NCBI RefSeq assembly: GCF_000368045.1
Contig: NZ_KB849234.1
Location: 331,620-371,091, forward strand
DNA from: Acinetobacter johnsonii CIP 64.6
GTDB taxonomy: Bacteria > Pseudomonadota > Gammaproteobacteria > Pseudomonadales > Moraxellaceae
Reading direction: 5' to 3'
DNA length: 39,472 nt
Below, piece after piece: positions 25,367 through 34,053 of this stretch. How positions within the stretch are numbered: position 1 is the stretch's first letter; every line of letters begins with the position of its first letter. The notes below the pieces were generated by a model that was not told the origin of the DNA, searched no databases, and saw only the letters and a program-made list of their open reading frames with translations. Made by a program: the position numbers and the translations under genes.

Positions 25367-27520
25367 ATGATCCACGCTGGCAATGCCATTACCGTCCAAA
25401 TGCTTTCGGACGGAATTGCAGAATTCCGCTTTGACTTACAAGGTGAGTCGGTCAACAAATTTAACCGTGCAACGATTGAAGATTTCAAAGCTGCAATTGA
25501 CGCTGTTAAAGCAAACGGTGACATCAAAGGCTTAATCGTTACTTCGGCTAAATCTACATTTATCGTTGGCGCAGATATTACTGAATTTGGTGCAAACTTC
25601 GCTCAAGGCGAACAAGCGATTGTGGATTGGGCATTGCCTGTTCACGACATCTTCAACGCGTTTGAAGATTTAGAGATTCCTAAAGTTGCAGCGATCAATG
25701 GTATGGCATTGGGCGGTGGCTTTGAAATGTGTCTCGTGTGTGACTATCGTGTGATGTCAGACGTGGCTCAAGTCGGTCTTCCTGAAATCAAACTGGGCAT
25801 CTTCCCTGGTTTCGGTGGTACGGTTCGTTTAAGCCGCGTGATTGGTATCGACAATGCAGTTGAATGGATGGCGATGGCTAATCCTAAAAAAGCTGCTGCT
25901 GCACTAAAAGATGGTGCAGTTGATGCGGTTGTTGCTGCGGACAAACTACAAGACGCTGCAATTGACTTGGTTAAACAAGCCCTTGCAGGCCGTGTAGACT
26001 GGAAAGCAAAACGCCAAGAAAAACTTGACCCAGTTAAATTGAACCCAATCGAACAAATGATGGCGTTCAACTCGGCGAAAGGTGCAGTTCTTGCAAAAGC
26101 AAATCCTGCTCAATACCCTGCGCCTAAACTTCTTCTTGACTCATTACAAGCAGGGGCAAGCCTTCCACGTAATGAAGCACTTCAAGCTGAAGCGGCTGGT
26201 TTTGCAAAAGCAGCCATTACACCACAAGCAAATGCGTTAATTGGTCTATTCATCAATGACCAAGTGGTGAAGAAAACCTCGAAGAAATATGAAAAAGGTG
26301 CGCACCCTGTAAACCAAGCGGCTGTATTGGGCGCGGGTATTATGGGTGGTGGTATTGCTTACCAAGCGGCAAGCAAAGGCACACCAATCATCATGAAAGA
26401 CATTGGTAACCCGCAACTTGCTTTGGGTATGAAAGAAGCCAATGGCTTACTGACCAAACAAGTTGAACGTAAGAAGATGAAACCTGCTCAAATGGGTGAA
26501 ACTCTTGCGCGCATTCGTCCAACTTTAAGCTATGACGAGTTTAAAGAAGTGGACATCGTGATTGAAGCGGTGACTGAAAATCCAAAAGTAAAAGGCATTG
26601 TACTTGCTGAAACTGAGAAGAATGTTCGTGACAATACGATCATTGCTTCAAATACTTCAACAATTTCAATCACACGTTTGGCTGAAAACCTACAACGTCC
26701 TGAAAACTTTGTCGGTATGCACTTCTTTAACCCAGTACACATGATGCCTTTGGTAGAAGTGATCCGTGGTGAGAAGACTTCGGCTGAAGCAATTGCGACC
26801 ACTGTGGTTCTTGCTCAGAAAATGGGTAAAACACCAATCGTAGTTAACGACTGCCCAGGTTTCCTTGTCAACCGCGTATTGTTCCCTTACTTCGGTGCAT
26901 TTGACCTGCTATTGAAAGACGGTGCTGACTTCCAACAAGTCGACAAAGTCATGGAAAAATTCGGCTGGCCTATGGGTCCTGCTTACTTGATCGACGTGGT
27001 GGGTATCGACACGGGTGTTCACGGTGCAGAAGTCATGGCTGAAGGTTTCCCTGACCGCATGAAGCCAGACTTCAAAGGTTCAATCGAAATCATGTACGAA
27101 AACAAACGTTTGGGTCAAAAGAACGACGTTGGTTTCTACAAATACGAACTTGACCGTAAAGGCAAAAAAGCCAAAGTGGTTGATCCAACTGCGTATGAGC
27201 TTGTTGCTACTGTGGCAACTGCAGAAAAACGCGAGTTTGATGCTCAAGAAATCATTGACCGTATGATGCTGGCTTTCTGTAACGAAACTGTTCGTTGCCT
27301 AGAAGACAACATCGTCGCGACTGCTTCTGAAGCTGACATGGCGATGATTATGGGTGTAGGTTTCCCTCCATTCCGTGGTGGTCCATGCCGTTACATCGAC
27401 CAAACAGGTGTTGCTGAATACGTTGCACTTTGCGACAAATACGCACACTTAGGTAAGGCTTATGAAGCGCCACAAATGTTGCGTGACATGGCTGCTAACA
27501 ACAAAAAATTCTACGGTTAA
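25367..27520 (+). CDS. fadB: Fatty acid oxidation complex alpha subunit FadB
   Basis: FadB carries enoyl-CoA hydratase and L-3-hydroxyacyl-CoA dehydrogenase activities of beta-oxidation in a complex with FadA. The 717-aa product has an N-terminal crotonase domain with the catalytic E120 (NGMALGGGFE) and E140 (GLPEIKLGIFPGFGG). The NAD-binding motif AVLGAGIMGGGIAYQAA (about 328) begins the dehydrogenase domain, which has HFFNPVHMMPLVEVI with its catalytic histidine, and NDCPGFLVNRVLFPYF. Strong AAAGGAG precedes the ATG. fadA follows by 12 nt as one operon. Codon use is G/C-richer than the following accessory genes. Confidence 0.97.
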   Translation: MIHAGNAITVQMLSDGIAEFRFDLQGESVNKFNRATIEDFKAAIDAVKANGDIKGLIVTSAKSTFIVGADITEFGANFAQGEQAIVDWALPVHDIFNAFEDLEIPKVAAINGMALGGGFEMCLVCDYRVMSDVAQVGLPEIKLGIFPGFGGTVRLSRVIGIDNAVEWMAMANPKKAAAALKDGAVDAVVAADKLQDAAIDLVKQALAGRVDWKAKRQEKLDPVKLNPIEQMMAFNSAKGAVLAKANPAQYPAPKLLLDSLQAGASLPRNEALQAEAAGFAKAAITPQANALIGLFINDQVVKKTSKKYEKGAHPVNQAAVLGAGIMGGGIAYQAASKGTPIIMKDIGNPQLALGMKEANGLLTKQVERKKMKPAQMGETLARIRPTLSYDEFKEVDIVIEAVTENPKVKGIVLAETEKNVRDNTIIASNTSTISITRLAENLQRPENFVGMHFFNPVHMMPLVEVIRGEKTSAEAIATTVVLAQKMGKTPIVVNDCPGFLVNRVLFPYFGAFDLLLKDGADFQQVDKVMEKFGWPMGPAYLIDVVGIDTGVHGAEVMAEGFPDRMKPDFKGSIEIMYENKRLGQKNDVGFYKYELDRKGKKAKVVDPTAYELVATVATAEKREFDAQEIIDRMMLAFCNETVRCLEDNIVATASEADMAMIMGVGFPPFRGGPCRYIDQTGVAEYVALCDKYAHLGKAYEAPQMLRDMAANNKKFYG

Positions 27521-27532
27521 GGAGCAACGTGA

Positions 27533-28705
27533 ATGGCTACTTTAAATCCACGTGACGTTGTCATCGTTGATGGCGTACGTTCAGCAATGGGTAAAACCAA
27601 AAACGGTATGTTCCGCAATGTACGTGCTGACAGCTTATCGGCTGAATTGGTTCGTGCTTTAGTTGCTCGTAACCAGTTTGACACCAATGAAGTTGAAGAC
27701 CTGATCTGGGGCTGTGTAAACCAGACTTTAGAACAAGGGATGAACATTGGCCGTAACATTGGTTTATTGGCTGACCTTCCAAAAACTGTGGCAGGTCAAA
27801 CGGTTAACCGTCTTTGTGGTTCATCTATGCAAGCGCTTCACACCGCTGCTGCACAGATTGCAACCAATCAAGGTGATATCTTCATCATCGGTGGTGTAGA
27901 GCACATGGGTCACGTCGGCATGATGCACGGCATCGACCTGAACCCTGAAGCGTCTAAGCACTATGCAAAAGCGTCTAACATGATGGGCTTAACGGCTGAA
28001 ATGTTAGGTCGTATGAACGGCATTACACGTGAAGAACAAGATGCGTTCGGTGTTGAGTCTCACCGCCGCGCTTGGGCTGCAACGCAAGAAGGTCGTTTCA
28101 AAAACGAAATCGTAGGTGTTGAAGGTCATGATGCCAATGGCTTCAAAATCCTATGCGACATCGATGAAGTGATTCGTCCAGATGCAAACCTTGAAGCATT
28201 CAAAGGTTTACGTCCTGTATTTGACCCGAAAGGCGGTACGGTAACGGCTGCAACTTCTTCAGCTTTGTCTGATGGTGCATCTGCAATGTTGTTGATGTCT
28301 GCTGAACGTGCTCAAGCTTTAGGTCTTAAGCCACGTGCTGTGATTCGCTCTATGGCGGTTGCAGGCTGTGACGCTGCGATCATGGGTTATGGTCCTGTAC
28401 CTGCAACTCAAAAAGCGCTTAAACGTGCTGGCTTAAGCATGGCGGATATCCAAACCATCGAGTTAAACGAAGCATTTGCTGCTCAAGGCTTATCAGTCAT
28501 GAAAGGCTTAGGTGTTTATGAGAAGCAAGACATCATTAACTTAAATGGTGGTGCGATTGCACTGGGTCACCCATTAGGCTGTTCTGGTTCGCGTATTACA
28601 ACGACCTTGTTGAACGTGATGGAACAGCAAGATACGCAAATTGGTCTTGCGACGATGTGTATCGGTTTGGGTCAAGGTATCGCGACTATTATCGAACGTG
28701 TTTAA
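27533..28705 (+). CDS. fadA: 3-ketoacyl-CoA thiolase FadA
   Basis: FadA cleaves 3-ketoacyl-CoA with CoA to release acetyl-CoA, the last step of each beta-oxidation round. The 390-aa product has the nucleophile C95 in VNRLCGSSMQALHTAA, H346 in GGAIALGHPLGCSGSR and the base C376 in ATMCIGLGQG. Length fits bacterial FadA (387-391). It is second in the fadBA operon, preceded by AAGGAG, and ends at a strong bidirectional terminator that marks the start of the accessory segment. Confidence 0.97.
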   Translation: MATLNPRDVVIVDGVRSAMGKTKNGMFRNVRADSLSAELVRALVARNQFDTNEVEDLIWGCVNQTLEQGMNIGRNIGLLADLPKTVAGQTVNRLCGSSMQALHTAAAQIATNQGDIFIIGGVEHMGHVGMMHGIDLNPEASKHYAKASNMMGLTAEMLGRMNGITREEQDAFGVESHRRAWAATQEGRFKNEIVGVEGHDANGFKILCDIDEVIRPDANLEAFKGLRPVFDPKGGTVTAATSSALSDGASAMLLMSAERAQALGLKPRAVIRSMAVAGCDAAIMGYGPVPATQKALKRAGLSMADIQTIELNEAFAAQGLSVMKGLGVYEKQDIINLNGGAIALGHPLGCSGSRITTTLLNVMEQQDTQIGLATMCIGLGQGIATIIERV

Positions 28706-28732
28706 TGTTTAATTAAATACTGAGATAAAAAG

Positions 28733-28758
28733 AACCCCGCTTATTGCGGGGTTTTTTT
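28733..28758. terminator. Bidirectional terminator, fadA / herA remnant
   Basis: The perfect 8-bp stem AACCCCGC / GCGGGGTT (28733-28740, 28746-28753) with loop TTATT is followed by T-runs on both strands (T7 on plus, TTCTTTTT on minus). It ends fadA and also lies at the stop of the convergent ATPase gene. Confidence 0.92.
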
Positions 28759-29998
28759 AGCTTTGCAATTTATTAATAACTGTTGAAAAATCGACTTCAA
28801 TCCAGTCCTTATTCCATTCATCATAAACATCAACCGTTCCTGATTGTGGAAATGGATTAGGCTCAGAAAACTGAATCAAACTTGGTAAAATAACTGAGTC
28901 ACCAACAATAAATGCTTCACCTTGACTCAAAATTGGTAACATATCCACCAATGTATTTGCACTATCAGGAAGTAGTGACTTAATATAATTCTGATCTTGA
29001 TAATTCGTTAAACGTAAAGCTATAAAATTACTGCATTGCGAAAGAATAGTATCTGACACCTCAGATGGTCTTTGACTTACAACCATTAGGCTTATCCCGT
29101 ATTTTCTTCCCTCTTTAGCAATTCGTTCAATAGCTTTCCGAGATGCTCGGTAATCTATTTTTTCATCGCGTGGTAGATAAATATGAGCTTCTTCACATAC
29201 TAATAGTATAGGAATATCATTTTTAACTCCATGAGCATGTTTAATTTTTGAATAATGAAAAGAGAAATCAAATAATAAACGAGATACTAAACTTACGACA
29301 ATGCTGATAACTTCAAATGGAATAGCTGATAGATCTAGGATAGAAACATTCGATCTATCTAAATATCCAAGAAATTGTTTTACTATTTTTTCACAGTCAT
29401 TTGTCTGTAATAAGTTACCTTCTTCATCCTTACTATCTAGTAAAAATTTTAATCTTTTATCAGCTAATGTGGTTTCTAGTCTTGATAAAAATCTAGTGAA
29501 TTCACCCTTAAAACCATCATTTGCAGATACTTTTGAGTCAAAGAAAGCTACCTTAGAATTACCTGATGAAGGATAAAAATCTAAATCAGTCCATAGATTT
29601 TCATCAATATTTTCAACCCCCTTATGATCTTTAATTGCAAGAAAAGTTCCGTCATCACAATCATAAGTTGTTAATTTATTTTTATTTCTTATATAATTAA
29701 CAACTTCAACTATTGAAAAATATACTGGTGTATCATAAGTAATTTCTTGGAAATTTTGATTATGCTTTTTCTTATTTAAAATCACAGCATTTTTAAATTG
29801 AGAAACTTGGTTATGAGAATTAGCCTCATTACTTTCAATAAATAACGACTCAAGTTCTTCAGAACTCATCAACCAATATGGTAAAAATATTTTTTCTACA
29901 GTTAATAGATTCAAACTAAATTTTTGCTTTTCAGTTAACTGAAAAGCTGACGTATATTCTGAGTGTAAATCTAGAATAATAATATGAGAATTTTTTTG
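28757..29998 (-). pseudogene. HerA-type ATPase, 3' fragment with Walker B
   Basis: This fragment continues in the same frame after the TAA: QKNSHIIILDLHSEYTSAF directly follows the stop and is conserved HerA sequence, showing that the stop is a lesion and not a gene boundary. It holds Walker B (LLVCEEAH) and the C-terminal RecA-fold motifs. The first ATG is at 29869, well inside the ATPase core, with no clear ribosome binding site. Confidence 0.82.
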
Positions 29999-30240
29999 TT
30001 AATCAATATTTAAATTATGATTATCTTTAATTTGTACAACACGTTGTAATAAGCTTGCGACTGAACATGATTTACCAGAACCTGTCGAACCCACGATTGC
30101 ACTATGTTTAGAGAAAAAGTTGTTTCCATTAATTTTAAATTTTTTATTTTTATTACTTGATAAATCACCAATTTCAAAATTGTAATTTTCGTCATTTGAA
30201 TAAATTAAGTCCCAATCAGTATCATCTAACAACAATGCTC
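29999..30240 (-). pseudogene. HerA-type ATPase, P-loop fragment between IS and TAA
   Basis: This fragment encodes residues 105-183 (ALLLDDTDWDLIYS to DNHNLNID) and contains Walker A GSTGSGKS. It ends at the in-frame TAA at 29999-30001. An open frame can start at a GTG at 30274 inside the IS left end, adding 12 IS-encoded residues; that start is an accident of insertion. Confidence 0.82.
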
Positions 30241-30266
30241 GGCAGAGTAAAACTTGAAGTGCGACA
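30241..30266 (+). repeat. IS left inverted repeat
   Basis: Left terminal repeat, starting GGCAGAGTAAAAC and ending GTGCGACA; 20 of 26 positions pair with the right repeat (mismatches at positions 4, 5, 7, 9, 14 and 18). The adjacent outside bases are CTC. Confidence 0.9.
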
Positions 30267-30294
30267 TAAACCACCTAATTAATTTAAAGGGTTT

Positions 30295-31320
30295 ATGGAG
30301 TATATAAAATTGTCATACCATCATCTTAACTTTGAAGATCGTACTGCATTAATGCTTGAGTCAAGAAAAGAAGGCTTTTCAGCCAGAAAATTTGCTGAAC
30401 TCATTAAAAGACATCCTAGTACGATCTATCGTGAGCTTAAAAGAAATAGCATCAATGACGTTTATCAAGCTCAATATGCTTCTGATAACACCTTCGCTAG
30501 ACGTAGACGTGGTCACAGAAAACTCAAAATCGATTCAATCCTCTGGAAATTTATTGTTGAAGCGATCCGTTGTTTATGGTCTCCTCAGCAAATAGCAAAA
30601 CGTTTAAAGACATTTCCTGATTTGGATCAAACAATGAATGTAAGCCATACAACGATTTATTCAACGATACGAGCATTACCAAAGGGTGAGTTGAAAAAAG
30701 ACTTATTATCCTGTCTGCGTCATGAAAATAAAAAGCGAAAAGCTAACGGTGAACCTAAAAAAGATTCTATATTACAGGATATTAAAACTATTCATGAGCG
30801 CCCAGCCGAAGTTCAAGAAAGAAAAATACCGGGTCATTGGGAAGCTGATTTAATTAAAGGTAAAGACAATAAAAGTTCGATAGCAACACTTATTGAACGA
30901 AATACACGGCTCTGTATCTTGGCAACATTACCTGATGCAAAGGCAGAATCAGTGCGCAAGGCTTTAACTGAAGCTCTGAAATATTTACCTGCAGAACTGC
31001 GTAAAACGTTGACCTATGACCGTGGACGCGAGATGGCAGAACATAAAATACTTGAAGAAGATTTAGGCATAGATGTATATTTCTGTGACCCACATTCACC
31101 CTGGCAAAAAGGCACATGCGAAAATATGAATGGTTTAATTAGGCAATATTTACCTAAAGGGATTGATTTAAATCAGGCAGATCAGCATTATTTAAATCAA
31201 GTTGCCATGTCACTGAATACTCGTCCTAGAAAAGCGTTAGATTGGCTTACACCATTAGAGAAATTTGCTCAGCTTGTTGATTATCATAAGACTTTTCAAA
31301 CTGTCGCACCTCATGTTTGA
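30295..31320 (+). CDS. IS30-family transposase
   Basis: The 341-aa product is intact. It has an N-terminal helix-turn-helix (about residues 28-52, FAELIKRHPSTIYRELKR) and the IS30 catalytic triad D185 (HWEADLIKGK), D242 (TYDRGREM) and E276 (KGTCENMNGLIRQYLP), with the D-E spacing of 33 that defines the family. AAAGGG lies 3 nt ahead of the ATG; the start codon is 54 nt inside the left end. Size and sequence agree with what I recall of ISAba125, an element that mobilises resistance genes in Acinetobacter; only a single copy is in this window and it carries no passenger. Confidence 0.95.
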   Translation: MEYIKLSYHHLNFEDRTALMLESRKEGFSARKFAELIKRHPSTIYRELKRNSINDVYQAQYASDNTFARRRRGHRKLKIDSILWKFIVEAIRCLWSPQQIAKRLKTFPDLDQTMNVSHTTIYSTIRALPKGELKKDLLSCLRHENKKRKANGEPKKDSILQDIKTIHERPAEVQERKIPGHWEADLIKGKDNKSSIATLIERNTRLCILATLPDAKAESVRKALTEALKYLPAELRKTLTYDRGREMAEHKILEEDLGIDVYFCDPHSPWQKGTCENMNGLIRQYLPKGIDLNQADQHYLNQVAMSLNTRPRKALDWLTPLEKFAQLVDYHKTFQTVAPHV

Positions 31321-31327
31321 ATTCGCC
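31302..31327 (-). repeat. IS right inverted repeat
   Basis: Right terminal repeat, read inward from the minus strand as GGCGAATTCAAAC to GTGCGACA. The transposase stop (31318-31320) lies inside it. The adjacent outside bases are CTC, matching the left side. Confidence 0.9.
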
Positions 31328-31640
31328 CTCTTTCAGTTGGGACAGGTAGAACCTTTCCACCTCTAATAAATTTATATCGATCTTCATCATCGTACTCAAG
31401 AAAGCCTATTGGCATACAAGAAATACTGAATTTCCATAATTCGCCTTCTTCATTATTAGTAATTGTCCAACCTATATTCTCGATACTACAAATTACAAAG
31501 TTATGATTACCATCTTCAATTTTTAATAAATTGCCTACTTGTAAACTATTTTTATTACTCTCAAATATAGTTAAATCATCTATATAGACTGTAATATTGT
31601 TCGGCGAACTAAAAAGAACTTGTCCTATTTCTATACTCAT
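31328..31640 (-). pseudogene. HerA-type ATPase, 5' fragment upstream of the IS
   Basis: This piece encodes residues 1-104 of the reconstructed ATPase (MSIEIGQVLFSSPNN to GGKVLPVPTER). The open frame runs on for a few codons into the IS (GRIQT, then stop within IS DNA), so a 109-residue polypeptide lacking every ATPase motif could still be made, coupled to the nuclease through the ATGA overlap. Confidence 0.85.
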
Positions 31641-32833
31641 ATTTCACCCCTAAAATTAAAAAGATATTCAATTTCTTTAAATTCATTAATCAGTATCGTT
31701 TCTGGTTTTAAATCAATTTCATTATCTAAATATCCAAAAACCTTAGTCTGATGAAAAAAGCTTTTTTCAAGTTCAAAATTTTCTATCTTTATCGTCTGTG
31801 CTCTTATATGGAACTCTGGCAAAATTTTGCTTCTAGATTTTTTATATATTGAGCAATCCTTATAAAAGCGACTGCTGCGCCATACTCCTCCAACCATTCC
31901 ATCATTGACTACGATTTTTAGATCATCCAACAAGCGAACTAATTCTTTAAATTTTTCTTCGCTAAGGTCAAATATAAAACTAGCGGGTTTATGAATTCGT
32001 TTTTTAAAATACTTATCAACATAAACATTTATAAATTGAGCAATTTGTTGTGTTTCTACCATATTAAAACCTTCAAAAATAAAACATCTTGAAGGCGAGT
32101 TACAGTTCATTTCTACTCTAAAATCATTTTTCAACTGCCTTAGTAGAGCTTTTCTACTCTTTGTCATCAACGTCCACTTATTGATAACTGCTTTAGATTG
32201 TTTAATAAGAAAGTTAAATATTTCCTGTTGTGTCACTTTTCTGGAATCATGATCCTTAACTGTTGATATTCTTTGAATTTCAGTTATTAAGTTTGGATAA
32301 AGTAATCCATCAACATCATAACTTCTAAATTTTTCTAATCGTTCAATTTTAGTTTTAATTTCATCTTCTAAATCATCTATCGATCTACCAAAATGTATTA
32401 TTAATTGATCAACAAATTTTTGTTTATCAAAACTTTCCAAATTTAATTCATCAATTATTTTTCTTAGTTTCTGTGTTTGAGTACATAAAATTTCATCAAC
32501 TTCCTCTATAGAGAGCTTTCGATCTCCTTGTCCTTCACTTGGAATATAGATGAATAATACAAATGATAGTTCGTCATTAGGAGGTTCCAAAAAAGTTTTT
32601 ATCATTAAAATTATCGGTTTATAAATTAAACTTAAATTAAATGTAGTAGCAGATTCATGATACTTACACTGAATTGCTCTAATAGAATTATTAGCTTCAT
32701 ATATATCCACATCTTCAACAATCCCTTCCACATGGATTGTCGCAGTTGGAGAATCTAAAATTTCCAATATTGTTTTATTAAATTGATAAATGAAACCTTT
32801 TATTGTGCTATCAGCCACCCTAGAATTCGGCAT
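31637..32833 (-). CDS. Putative PD-(D/E)xK nuclease, DUF4297/Cap4-like, partner of HerA
   Basis: The 398-aa product has an N-terminal domain resembling dsDNA-endonuclease modules of the DUF4297/Cap4 type: KGFIYQFNKTILEIL (about 12-26), E36 and D41/D43 in HVEGIVEDVDIYE, and Q55-x-K57 in RAIQCKYHES, i.e. a D-Xn-QxK active site. The rest is Lys/Glu-rich and helical with no motif I know. The stop overlaps the ATPase start (ATGA), so the pair is coupled. Nuclease plus HerA is the layout of known two-gene antiphage systems (DUF4297-HerA, SIR2-HerA). The start is ATG 32833 with AGGGG 6 nt upstream; a TTG at 32836 is in frame. DNA is clearly A/T-richer than flanking genes. Confidence 0.72.
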   Translation of the reverse strand: MPNSRVADSTIKGFIYQFNKTILEILDSPTATIHVEGIVEDVDIYEANNSIRAIQCKYHESATTFNLSLIYKPIILMIKTFLEPPNDELSFVLFIYIPSEGQGDRKLSIEEVDEILCTQTQKLRKIIDELNLESFDKQKFVDQLIIHFGRSIDDLEDEIKTKIERLEKFRSYDVDGLLYPNLITEIQRISTVKDHDSRKVTQQEIFNFLIKQSKAVINKWTLMTKSRKALLRQLKNDFRVEMNCNSPSRCFIFEGFNMVETQQIAQFINVYVDKYFKKRIHKPASFIFDLSEEKFKELVRLLDDLKIVVNDGMVGGVWRSSRFYKDCSIYKKSRSKILPEFHIRAQTIKIENFELEKSFFHQTKVFGYLDNEIDLKPETILINEFKEIEYLFNFRGEI

Positions 32834-32902
32834 CAATTACCCCTGAAAATTATTTTAAATTAGTAGCTTATATACCATAAAAGACGATTTATTACACAAC
32901 TC

Positions 32903-33769
32903 TTATTCTATTCGCTGCGCCAACAAGGTCGCAAAATGCTGTTTAATCCGCTGCCCCTGTTCATCTACACGATGTAGCTCACCGACATTTTCATTGTATT
33001 TCACAATTTTCCAGCCCTCGTACAAAGCACTTAACTCTCCTGCTTTAAAAGCAAATGGAAAGTCAGGCTGCGCAGGAATATCATCGGTATCCATCGCACA
33101 AACAATCAAGTTAAATCCATTCACTTTAGTTGCTTGCTGCATCTGCGCAATCAATGGTTTCACAGTTGGCGCTTCTAAAAACATCATCACTACCGTACAA
33201 CAAATAAAGTCGTATGTACCTGTAATGCTTGGGTCAGCATTGAGGTCACGCTGTTGCAGATGAATCTTTTGAATACCTTCGGCATCTATAATCTGCTGTA
33301 GTTTTTGCAAACTTTGCGGATTCACATCCCAAGCATCCACCTCAAAGCCTTGCTGGCTTAAATACAGCGAATTTCGCCCCTGCCCACAGCCGATATCCAA
33401 AGCCCGACCACCGTGTAAATACGGCGTAGCCGCCAAAATTTCTGAGTGCGTAGGTGAAAGCTGATATTTCTTATAAAAATAATCCTGCGGGGTACAGTAA
33501 AATTGCAACTGACACTCTATGTCATCGCTGGTCGAAACAATTTTGTGCCATGCTTGAGGCTGAATAAATGGTGGCTGTTGCTGAGGGGTAAATAGATGCT
33601 CAGATTGCACTTGACCTGCCTCATCTAGAAAAGCAAAACTCAGCTCACCTTGAAAAATCTTTAACTTTGCCCACGTGCCTGCTTTGGTATTGTGTTGATT
33701 TTTAAACCCTTGTGGAATGGTCTGCGCAGTCCATACAGGAAGTTCTTTATAAAAAATCAAGTCTTGCAT
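32903..33769 (-). CDS. tehB: SAM-dependent methyltransferase TehB (tellurite resistance type)
   Basis: The 288-aa product starts MQDLIFYKELPVWTAQTIPQ, a TehB-type N-terminal cupin-like domain (residues about 1-95). A class I methyltransferase follows, with motif I ALDIGCGQGRNSLYLSQQGF (about 140), VDAWDVNPQSLQKL and YDFICCTVVMMFL. TehB methylates tellurite and related oxyanions or supports tolerance to them. The frame is open to 33811, but the ATG at 33769 has AGGTGGG upstream and the upstream ATG does not. It marks the far side of the accessory segment. Confidence 0.88.
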   Translation of the reverse strand: MQDLIFYKELPVWTAQTIPQGFKNQHNTKAGTWAKLKIFQGELSFAFLDEAGQVQSEHLFTPQQQPPFIQPQAWHKIVSTSDDIECQLQFYCTPQDYFYKKYQLSPTHSEILAATPYLHGGRALDIGCGQGRNSLYLSQQGFEVDAWDVNPQSLQKLQQIIDAEGIQKIHLQQRDLNADPSITGTYDFICCTVVMMFLEAPTVKPLIAQMQQATKVNGFNLIVCAMDTDDIPAQPDFPFAFKAGELSALYEGWKIVKYNENVGELHRVDEQGQRIKQHFATLLAQRIE

Positions 33770-34053
33770 CAGCCGATTCCCACCTTTGTTATGACGTATT
33801 CGCCAGTCCATCTTTTATTATTGAACGCTTGTATGATCATAGCCAGTTCCTACTCAAATGAACATTCATTCAGTACCTAGAAACTACAGATGAGTAAGAA
33901 ATAAAATCTGTTGCTCCACAGCATTGAGCGACTCATAGAACTTTCATGACTTTAAACTTTTGAGCTTTGACGCCTTTTTGAACATTTTAATGATAGGCTT
34001 AAAGACAATAAAAATTCAGCTTAACTATATTTCAAATGATTCGGAGTCTATCG

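Larger units (their letters stand above)
30241..31327. mobile_element. IS30-family insertion sequence, ISAba125-like, complete
   Basis: The element is 1087 bp, the length I recall for ISAba125. Its 26-bp terminal inverted repeats (30241-30266 and 31302-31327) match at 20 of 26 positions and share the core GTGCGACA. It is flanked by the 3-bp direct repeat CTC (30238-30240 and 31328-31330), the target-site duplication. Removing the element and one CTC restores the reading frame of the ATPase gene. One transposase ORF on the plus strand fills it. The right end with TTGAAT is known in ISAba125 as an outward -35 box; here no good -10 follows. Confidence 0.95.
28757..31640 (-). pseudogene. HerA/DUF87-type ATPase, broken by an IS and by an in-frame stop
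   Basis: Without the insertion, this gene would encode about 597 codons. The N-terminal part (about 1-104) has a HerA beta-barrel-like region (VGNLLKIEDG, IGFL). Walker A GSTGSGKS is at about 154-161, then HIIILDLHSEYTSAF, a strand typical of HerA. Walker B ILLVCEEAHIYL is at about 446-456, and VSQRPSEVSDTILSQCSNFIALRL is the family's sensor region. Two lesions are present: an IS30 element (30241-31327) after codon 104, and a TAA at 29999-30001 (codon 184). All pieces stay in one frame when the IS and one CTC are removed. The ATG at 31640 overlaps the nuclease stop (ATGA). A functional ATPase is not expected. Confidence 0.88.

Noticed and set aside
29999..30274. Apparent 91-aa ORF with a P-loop
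   Set aside because: The first 12 residues are read from the IS left end and the ORF ends at the in-frame TAA; it is a fragment of the same ATPase gene.
31317..31345. Hybrid outward promoter from the IS right end (-35 TTGAAT)
   Set aside because: At 16-18 nt downstream there is no sequence close to TATAAT (GGACAG region), so no hybrid promoter is supported, and it would read antisense to the nuclease.
31311..31640. Apparent complete 109-aa ORF on the minus strand
   Set aside because: Its last residues (GRIQT and stop) come from the right end of the IS; it is the 5' piece of the interrupted ATPase gene.
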